Notes under the pieces: model-generated
Told to the model about the DNA's origin: nothing
Seen by the model: the letters and a program-made list of their open reading frames with translations, nothing else
The model's database searches: none
Shown: positions 57,156 to 64,000 of the stretch, piece by piece
How positions within the stretch are numbered: position 1 is the stretch's first letter
How the letters are laid out: every line of letters starts with the position of its first letter
Source of the DNA: Batkoa obscura
Lineage: Eukaryota; Entomophthoromycota; Entomophthoromycetes; Entomophthorales; Batkoaceae
Direction of reading: 5' to 3'
DNA length: 64,000 nucleotides
NCBI GenBank assembly: GCA_030770535.1
Contig: JASVEC010000032.1
Span: forward strand, 310,001-374,000
Program-made: the position numbers and the translations under genes

Positions 57156-58895
57156 ATCCTAAAGATTGTATGTGATATCCCAGTATCAAATATTAATTAT
57201 AGGAAGCTGAATATTAGGGAGAATAAAATATCAAAATAAAATTAAGGAGATAATAGTATTTAATTAATGAAATAAGAAGGACTAATTATAGAATAAACTG
57301 ATGTCCTATAACATTAACAAATAGTTGAGTATAGTGAAATTTTAATTAAGCACGGCTATAATAAAAGTAATAAAATTTGGTTTATTCTTTAGTAATTATC
57401 ATTTATTTCAAAAATTAATATCAAGTTACCCAGTTCCTATTTCCACTTGATATCGACTTATTTTTAACTCCAAATTTGCATGACTATTTCTAAATTTAGA
57501 GCCAAGCTTAAAAGCTGACTTTCATTGGCTGATAAAATTAATCAATTTGCTAAATTATTAGCACTTTAATTGCTTTGATTCTAATTGGTTTTAAACTTGG
57601 AAAAATTGCCAATGTCATTAACATATTGAAATCCAAATAATTAATTAATAAATCTATAGATAAACTTAAATTCTATAAAACGAGATTGTACATTCTATAA
57701 TCTTTAACCTTCAAAAAAGATATTAATACATAAGGTTTCTATATATTTTTTTATAAAATTTTAATAAAACGTTAGATAATAAGCTAATGTTTTAAGGAGG
57801 GGTTCAGAATTAAAAGCGGATTTTAATCAATTTTTAATTTTACATCAAAAATTAAGACAGTAAAAATAAAATATTGTGATGACTATAAAAAGGAATTGTG
57901 ATAAAATTTTGCGTTGTTTGGGTAATTGAAATTGGAGCAGTACTCATTGCTTATGCAGCTGAAGTGGCTTATTAAATATATTAATCTTAGAAACGCTTGT
58001 TTTTCTCGAACCTGATTTCAAATTGAATATACTAATATTTTAATATTGTCTTATCTCTAGTTTTTTGTTATATTATTGTGATTCTATATCATCCCCTGAA
58101 ACGTTTATAATCACTGAGAGTTTTTCCTATTTTTGAAAATGCTTTAAGAATGTAATTTTACTTAGCATTTTGGTTAAGGTTCAAAAATGATGATTTTAAA
58201 TTTACTTGTAAATTATAAACTTTACGAATTTAATAGAAAAATACACTCAATAGTTATTTTTAGTTACTAATAAATTTAATAGCAGATTCTTTTTCTCATA
58301 GAAATTGTAAGTATAAAGCAATAGCCTAGATTAACATCTACTTCTATAATTTTGAGGAAATTATTGAATTAAATCAATGAGAAATCCCATCTTTTTGATG
58401 GTGTAAAAAGTCAGCCAAAAAATATTTCGAAAGCTTATTTCTTAATTTATGATTGGAATAAATAACAGTACTTCATCTTATTCCATCACTTTACGCTTTA
58501 GATGAGCTTCATAGTCCCTTGTGTTAAAGCAAACCCCATAAGGCTAGCTCTTTGTTCAGTATATCCCATTGGAGGAAGTAAAAATTCCTTTTTATTATAC
58601 TATTAAATTATAAGAATCATCATTTGGGGATGTTTTTTTTGGCTTCATTATTTTTTCTATCTTTTAAGCGCATTTGAGTGGAAAAATTATTAGTAAAATT
58701 CTTAAACACATAAATACATCCCCATTTCCTTTTAAATAAAAATTGAGTTAATATTAAAAACCTTAAAATTAAAAATATAAGCATTTACAGAATAAATGAT
58801 GATAATAACATTTGAAAGATATTTTACTTTTATATAAGTAGCAAAGAGTAAAACTAACTCAAAATTGTAATAAAACAAACCCATTATTTCGAAAA
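57156..58895. other. Intergenic with one MITE
   Basis: 1.7 kb upstream of the mucin-like gene and downstream of the nucleoporin. It carries MITE copy 32. A short open stretch at 57899-57976 reads IEIGAVLIAYAAEVAY without a start codon and was not accepted as a gene. Confidence 0.55.
58625..58724 (+). mobile_element. MITE copy 32, TT target duplication
   Basis: 100 bases from TGGGGATG to CATCCCCA with perfect 8-base ends, flanked by TT/TT. Forward orientation. Confidence 0.9.
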
Positions 58896-61800
58896 TCATA
58901 CCTTAACCGCAGTAGTTTCAAGGTCATTAAATGCTACATCATAATAGTCAACATCAGAGTATAGTGCCCTGCTTAAGCTGGGTTTAGTAGGGATAACTGA
59001 ACTTGCTTTTGAATTTTTGAAGAGTTCAAGTACTTCTGTAGCTGTAAAACCTAAACGTTTGAATACATTCTCTAGTTCATCTGCATGTTTAGTCATTGCT
59101 AACTTATCATCATAAATCTCACGCACCTTATCGTGGACATATAAAAAGGTTGCATCATATGGCTTAACCTCATCAAGTCTAGCTAGTGCTTTTGAAGTAC
59201 ATGAGAGATCAGTAAAAGTATCAACTAAGCGCCCACCATTATCCTCAACTATGCGACGTAGCCTTGAAGTAATCCTACGTTTCAATTTATCTATAGTAGC
59301 TTTACCATCTCTTTCCTTTTCATAAGATTTACGATGTTCTGCGGACCATCTACCATAATACATATGAAAAGTCATTGCAGAATAACGAAGATCAATAGCA
59401 TTTTGTTTGTTAACATCCTCGCCTGTAATGCTATGAAGACTATTAATTGAACTAGATATCATAAGGTCAATATCCCCTGTCTTCTCGAGTACTTTCTCAA
59501 CTCCATAGTTAGATAAAGTATATTCACGATCATTTGCTTCAATTTGAGCTTCAAATTTTTGACTTGCCTTTGCCAACTCATCCATCTTCTTTTGTATTTC
59601 TCCAAAATATTTTAATACCTCTTTTGGCAAAGTTCCAAAGGTGGCAGTTTTACTGATAGAAGAAATGTCATTTAAAGCTTGGCTGTTTAAAAAGCTACTT
59701 TGGTTTTGAGTTAAGCTTGAACCAAATCCAGAAGTAAAATTATTTGATATGTTAACACTTTGTCCAAAAGCATTTGATGATTGACCTAAGCCAAGGGTTG
59801 AAGCTCCTGTGTTGTTACCAAACTGGAAGCCACTACCGGTTTGCCCGAAATTGGAGGCTCCGATTGTAGACCCTGTATTAGCGCCTAAGCCGGAGCCTAA
59901 CCCTGTAAGGCTAGTGTTTCCAAACATACTTGAAGTATTGGTATTCCCAAAACTAGTATTCCCTAGAGTAGAGGAACCAAGTCCATTGCTACTGTTCCCT
60001 AAAGTTGATGAACCAAACCCTCCGGTGGCACTAGAAAATGCAGTACTGGTGCTTCCAAATCCAGTGTTTTGCTGTTGCCCCAACCCAGTATTAGTTCCAA
60101 AGCCAGAACTTTGAGTTTGACCAAAACCTGTGCTTGTCTTATTACCAAAGCCTGATGATTGGCCAAACCCAGAACCTTGTTGTTGACCAAACCCAGAAGA
60201 TTGGCCGAATCCTGTATTTTGTTGTCCAAGTGCAGCACTTTGCTGTTGTCCAAAACCAGTATTAGTTCCAAAGCCAGAACTTTGAGTTTGACCAAAACCT
60301 GTGCTTGTCTTATTACCAAAGCCTGATGATTGGCCAAACCCAGAACCTTGTTGTTGACCGAAACTTGAGGATTGACCAAATCCTGTATTTTGTTGTCCGA
60401 GTGCAGTACTTTGTTGCCCAAATCCAGATGATTGACCAAACCCACTACCTGTATTGCTTCCAAATCCAGATGTCTGTCCTAATCCAGTGCCTTGTTGCCC
60501 AAAACCTGTACTTGTACTATTGCCAAACCCAGTACTACTTTGTTGGCCGAAACCACTACTTTGCTGTTGACCAAACCCTGTATTTTGTTGACCAAAGCCA
60601 GATGATTGTCCGAATCCACTAGTATTACTTGTTCCAAAACCTGAAGTTTGGTTACCTGCTTGGCCAAATCCACTAGTGTTACTAGCTCCAAAACCGGAAG
60701 TTTGATTAGCTGTCTGACTAAAACCACTTGTTATACTATTTCCGAATCCACTTGTACTTGTATTATTACCAAAACTGCTACCTTGTTGTTGCCCAAACCC
60801 TGTATTTTGCTGTTGACCAAAACCAGAAGCATTACTCCCAAATCCACTTGTAGTTGTATTAGTTCCAAAAGCAGTGCTTTGTTGACCAAAACCTGATGCT
60901 TGTCCAAACCCTGTGTTTTGCTGGCCGAATCCAGATGATTGATTAAGTCTATTACCTTGCTGTTGACCAAATCCGCTACTTTGTTGTTGACCGAACCCTG
61001 TGTTTTGCTGTCCTAACCCAGTATTTTGTTGACCAAAGCCAGATGATTGTCCGAATCCACTAGTATTACTTGTTCCAAAACCTGAAGTTTGGTTACCTGC
61101 TTGGCCAAATCCACTAGTGTTACTAGCTCCAAAACCGGAAGCTTGGCCAAAACCGGAAGATTGCTGAAGCCCAAAACCTGAAGCTTGGCTAGTTGCCTGG
61201 CCAAATCCAGATGGCTGTTGAAGTCCAAAACCTGAGGCTTGACTGGTTGCCTGGCCAAATCCAGATGGCTGTTGAAGTCCAAAACCTGAGGCTTGACTGG
61301 TTGCTTGGCCAAATCCAGAAGTTTGATTACCCGTTTGACCAAAGCCAGAAGTTTGCTGAAGTCCAAAACCCGAGGGCTGACTAGTTGCTTGACCAAAGCC
61401 AGAAGGCTGCTGAAGCCCAAAACCAGAAGGTTGACTACTTGATATACCAAAGCCAGAAGATTGTGTATTAAAAGCTGAAAGTTGATCAAGGGACATTGGC
61501 TTATTTATAGTTAACTGCTGTTGCCCAAATCCAGAAGGTTGGCTACTTGATAAACCAAATCCTGAAGGCTGCTGTAAACCAAATCCTGAAGGCTGACTAG
61601 ATGGTTGACTGAAACCAGAAGTTGGTTTATAAAAACCAGCGACTTGATCTGGCGTTATACCAAAACCAGAGGGCCCTTTTACCTCTGGTATGCTATTAAA
61701 TCCAGTAGCTTGTTGGCCAAACCCTGTACCCTGTTGTTGATTATTCATGCCAGCAAGCTGTGAAAGGGATATGGTTGGCTTCACTGGTATTCCAAAACCT

Positions 61801-61910
61801 GAAGTTTGAGTTGATGATTGACCAAAACCAGATGATTGCTGAAGTCCAAATCCTGAATTTTGAGTATTATTATTAAAGCCTGAGGGCGTCTGTTGATTAA
61901 ACCCAGACAT
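58896..61910 (-). CDS. FG-repeat nucleoporin (channel Nup, probably Nup58/Nup49 type)
   Basis: A single exon of 1004 residues. Residues 1-~745 are a Gln/Ser/Asn-rich field of SGFGQ, TGFGQQ and SGFGLQQ repeats with almost no charge, the natively unfolded FG domain that binds transport receptors and forms the pore permeability barrier. Residues ~747-1004 are predominantly helical: FGTLPKEVLKYFGEIQKKMD, KKMDELAKASQKFEAQIEAN, KRRITSRLRRIVEDNGGRLV, ELENVFKRLGFTATEVLELF. This layout (long FG domain then a helical anchor) fits the Nup62-complex channel nucleoporins. The LPKEVLKYFGEIQ start resembles Nup58/Nup49, but the exact orthologue is uncertain. Several FG blocks are near-exact internal duplications. 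Confidence 0.8.
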   Translation of the reverse strand: MSGFNQQTPSGFNNNTQNSGFGLQQSSGFGQSSTQTSGFGIPVKPTISLSQLAGMNNQQQGTGFGQQATGFNSIPEVKGPSGFGITPDQVAGFYKPTSGFSQPSSQPSGFGLQQPSGFGLSSSQPSGFGQQQLTINKPMSLDQLSAFNTQSSGFGISSSQPSGFGLQQPSGFGQATSQPSGFGLQQTSGFGQTGNQTSGFGQATSQASGFGLQQPSGFGQATSQASGFGLQQPSGFGQATSQASGFGLQQSSGFGQASGFGASNTSGFGQAGNQTSGFGTSNTSGFGQSSGFGQQNTGLGQQNTGFGQQQSSGFGQQQGNRLNQSSGFGQQNTGFGQASGFGQQSTAFGTNTTTSGFGSNASGFGQQQNTGFGQQQGSSFGNNTSTSGFGNSITSGFSQTANQTSGFGASNTSGFGQAGNQTSGFGTSNTSGFGQSSGFGQQNTGFGQQQSSGFGQQSSTGFGNSTSTGFGQQGTGLGQTSGFGSNTGSGFGQSSGFGQQSTALGQQNTGFGQSSSFGQQQGSGFGQSSGFGNKTSTGFGQTQSSGFGTNTGFGQQQSAALGQQNTGFGQSSGFGQQQGSGFGQSSGFGNKTSTGFGQTQSSGFGTNTGLGQQQNTGFGSTSTAFSSATGGFGSSTLGNSSNGLGSSTLGNTSFGNTNTSSMFGNTSLTGLGSGLGANTGSTIGASNFGQTGSGFQFGNNTGASTLGLGQSSNAFGQSVNISNNFTSGFGSSLTQNQSSFLNSQALNDISSISKTATFGTLPKEVLKYFGEIQKKMDELAKASQKFEAQIEANDREYTLSNYGVEKVLEKTGDIDLMISSSINSLHSITGEDVNKQNAIDLRYSAMTFHMYYGRWSAEHRKSYEKERDGKATIDKLKRRITSRLRRIVEDNGGRLVDTFTDLSCTSKALARLDEVKPYDATFLYVHDKVREIYDDKLAMTKHADELENVFKRLGFTATEVLELFKNSKASSVIPTKPSLSRALYSDVDYYDVAFNDLETTAVKV
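60090..61145 (-). repeat. Near-identical internal duplications in the FG domain
   Basis: A ~100-base block starting near 60091 recurs near 60261 (period ~170), and a ~110-base block at about 60593 recurs almost unchanged at about 61031. Codon-level identity, not just protein similarity, shows recent duplication or gene conversion. Confidence 0.8.
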
Positions 61911-62499
61911 TATTATTTAAATTGAATTACTATAAGTTAATTTTGAATTGAAATTTAGCTTACGTTGGAAAAAAGTAAAGTAGTAAACTGACTTGATTAT
62001 ATGGCTTTTTTATGGGAGCTTAAAAAATTTTCGACCAATTAAGAGACTCTCCTATCTATCTCCATTGCGGATTTTCTGCGTATTATTTGCGTAGTTTGAT
62101 TCAAATACCAAATGCTGTTTTATTTTATTGGTTTAGAAGTAAATTGAATTTACTCCATTAGTTTAGACTCATTAACTATTTAATTAAACAGAATAACTTT
62201 TGATTAGTTTTTGTTTGCTTCTTACAATACAGTATTGAGCTTAATGATAAGGACAGTAAAAAGTGATACCAATCCCTTGTTAGTGTTGTTTGATAGCTAT
62301 CAAAAAGCTCTATAAAAAGCTTCTGATCATGGTTGAGTTTTAAAATAATACTGTATGCAAAAAAATTAATTCAAAATATGAGTATTGTTTTTTAACTTAC
62401 TCTTCTTATTATAATTTTACCTTGGTTTAAAAAAACTTGTCTGATTTATGATGCAAAAATTTAGTCATCCAAGGCAAAAACTGTAATAAGGGTAATACT

Positions 62500-62592
62500 T
62501 GAAGATGTTTTTTAATTTCATTTTTTCCATCTTTTGAGCGCTATTTGAGTGGGAAAATTGTTAGTAAAACTTAGACGAAAAAACATATCCCA
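62500..62592 (+). mobile_element. MITE copy 33
   Basis: From TGAAGATG to CATATCCCA. Flanks CT and TA do not match. It is followed after 11 bases by copy 34 in the opposite orientation. Confidence 0.8.
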
Positions 62593-62603
62593 TATAAAGC
62601 ATA

Positions 62604-62683
62604 TGGGATGTATTTTTGATTTTTTTTTACTGACAATTTTTCCTTAAAGCGCTTAAAATGGAAAACTAAAAAAAACATCCCCA
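62604..62683 (-). mobile_element. MITE copy 34, short form
   Basis: Only 80 bases from TGGGATG to CATCCCCA, internally shortened but retaining AAAGCGCTT at the centre. TA/TA duplication. Confidence 0.83.
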
Positions 62684-63003
62684 TATAGTTTCTAAAAGGA
62701 CACTAATGAAAAATCCGATTTAAATAGTGAAATAAATTTTAAGATAAATTTAGGTTATATACTAAGTATATTTTATTATAAAAATACCTAGTGATACAAA
62801 TTAATTATATGTATTTGTTCATTTATTATATAGTTGATATTTTATTATTACTTAAATGATATTATTAAATTCAAAACTAATATATATATAATAGATCAAT
62901 AGTAAAAAACCAAGACAAATTTAATTTACTTTGTTTACTAAGAAAATAACTTCTGTTTACTTTATTTATTAAAGTGAAATTTTTAGTATTAAATTTAATA
63001 AAA

Positions 63004-63103
63004 TGGGGATGTATTTATGTATTTAAGAATTTTACTAACAATCTTTCCACTCAAATAATACTTAAAAGATATAAAAAATAATTAAGCCAAAAAAATATCC
63101 CCA
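63004..63103 (-). mobile_element. MITE copy 35, AA target duplication
   Basis: 100 bases from TGGGGATG to TATCCCCA, flanked by AA/AA. Reverse orientation. Confidence 0.89.
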
Positions 63104-63515
63104 AATAGTAATAAATATTATAAACTAGAGTTAATATTTAAAAAAACTATTATTAATTTATAGATATTAAACTTATTTCAAAAATAGTGAAACTTTTAAT
63201 ATGATTTTTAAGCAATTAATTTATTATAGAAACAAATTACTCCAGCAATTTTATTGTTAATAATTATCAGGTGTTTTATAAAAAGGCCAAAACAAAATTT
63301 AATTTTTGATTAGTTAAAAAAGAATATTGCTTTTTAACTGTTACTTAATTTTTTAAAGTTTGATTGTATAGCTACTTAAGTTCAAATTATAATGGCTAGT
63401 AATAACCTTTGAAATCAATAACTTATACTATTATATCAAGTTCTAACTTGATATTATAAAAAAGAATTTAAAATAAAAACCAATCAATATTAATTAAATT
63501 TAGTTAACAACTATA

Positions 63516-63609
63516 TGGGGATGTATTTTTTTGTTTAAATTTCACTAACAATCTTTCTGCTCAAATACCACTTAAAGCGGAAAAGTAATGAAACCAAGAA
63601 ATATCCCCA
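63516..63609 (-). mobile_element. MITE copy 36
   Basis: 94 bases from TGGGGATG to TATCCCCA, TA/TA duplication, reverse orientation. Confidence 0.89.
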
Positions 63610-64000
63610 TATAACAAATTATAAGTATTTTAATTTTGACTTAATTTTAGTTTTAATTATGCCTAATATAAAATCGTCTTGCTTGTTTCAAAAAGATTAA
63701 AAAATATACTATATAAACAATATTAAGATAATACATCTATTTGAAAATAAAATAAACAGGATAAGATTAATAAAATTCTATATACATAAAATTTGCTTTA
63801 TAACTAAATAAATAAAAGTAAACTTTTTATAACATTGAAATTATAAATTTTATTTAAAAAAAATAAAACCAATTAATTACCTCAATTTGATTGGATATAG
63901 TAAAATAAATAAACAAATAAAACAACAATTAAAAATAGAACAAATTTTGTCTGAAAATTAATTTAAGATTAAATTAATGATTTAAGAACAAGTTGAAAGC

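Larger units (their letters stand above)
61911..64000. other. Right-hand intergenic region with four MITEs
   Basis: AT-rich DNA upstream of the nucleoporin carrying MITE copies 33-36. No gene is visible up to the window end. Confidence 0.6.

Noticed and set aside
57899-57976. Open stretch reading IEIGAVLIAYAAEVAY
   Set aside because: No start codon, very short, no homologue recognised.
59809-61489. Several frames on both strands within the nucleoporin FG region
   Set aside because: They follow the FG repeat period in other frames, have no start context or motifs, and the main frame encodes a well-formed nucleoporin.
332-63609. CRISPR-like dispersed repeats
   Set aside because: The copies are widely spaced, occur in both orientations, have inverted termini and target duplications, and lie in a fungal genome. 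They are transposable elements.
1-64000. tRNA or other structured RNA genes
   Set aside because: I looked for GGTTCGA-type B boxes and cloverleaf arms by eye and found none that could be folded. A covariance-model scan would settle this.

Overview
The window is very AT-rich eukaryotic DNA from a fungus. The support for a fungus is two Zn2Cys6 transcription factors with fungal-type regulatory domains, a Dis3/Rrp44 exosome nuclease, an FG nucleoporin, a mucin-like cell-surface protein, and many short introns (about 40-110 bases) with GTAAG-like donors. A tandem pair of secreted trypsins, a Ndfip/Bsd2-type membrane adaptor, a PRCC homologue and a TBRG1-like FYRN/FYRC protein are uncommon together in ascomycete yeasts and fit an early-diverging lineage. 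Trypsin-rich Entomophthoromycotina such as Conidiobolus are one possibility, but that placement is inference. TAA, TAG and TGA all act as normal stops.

Layout: 1-150 end of an LTR-like repeat; 1336-2654 pyruvate dehydrogenase E1-alpha (-); 4406-5323 and 7588-8504 duplicated trypsins (+); 8630-9675 Bsd2/Ndfip-like protein (-); 12076-12943 decayed glutathione-transferase-like gene (-); 14279-14650 and 16900-17289 broken profilin copies; 18242-20249 Zn2Cys6 regulator (+); 20946-21083 transposase fragment; 21929-23037 PRCC (+); 23266-23984 MDP1-like phosphatase (-); 24150-27465 Dis3 (-); 28007-29270 DUF4272 protein (-); 31103-31455 third broken profilin; 32604-35568 SAPS-domain protein (-); 37090-39222 Zn2Cys6 regulator (+); 39867-44841 transposon-rich block with three LTR-like repeats and a transposase gene split by two small elements; 46814-47322 ribosomal protein L26 (+); 49144-51022 TBRG1-like protein (+); 51264-57155 giant Ser/Thr-rich surface protein (-); 58896-61910 FG nucleoporin (-).

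The most striking feature is a family of about 100-base non-autonomous inverted-repeat elements (MITEs; ends TGGGGATG / CATCCCCA) with about 37 recognisable copies in 64 kb. Most are flanked by a perfect 2-base duplication that is often TA but also TT, AA, TC or CA. None interrupts an exon of an intact gene. They sit in spacers, in an intron, and inside already decaying genes.

The genes are ordinary eukaryotic neighbours with no operon-like logic. Housekeeping functions (PDH, exosome, ribosome, nuclear pore) are interspersed with lineage-specific secreted and regulatory genes. Exon structures below were derived by eye from reading frame and splice signals.
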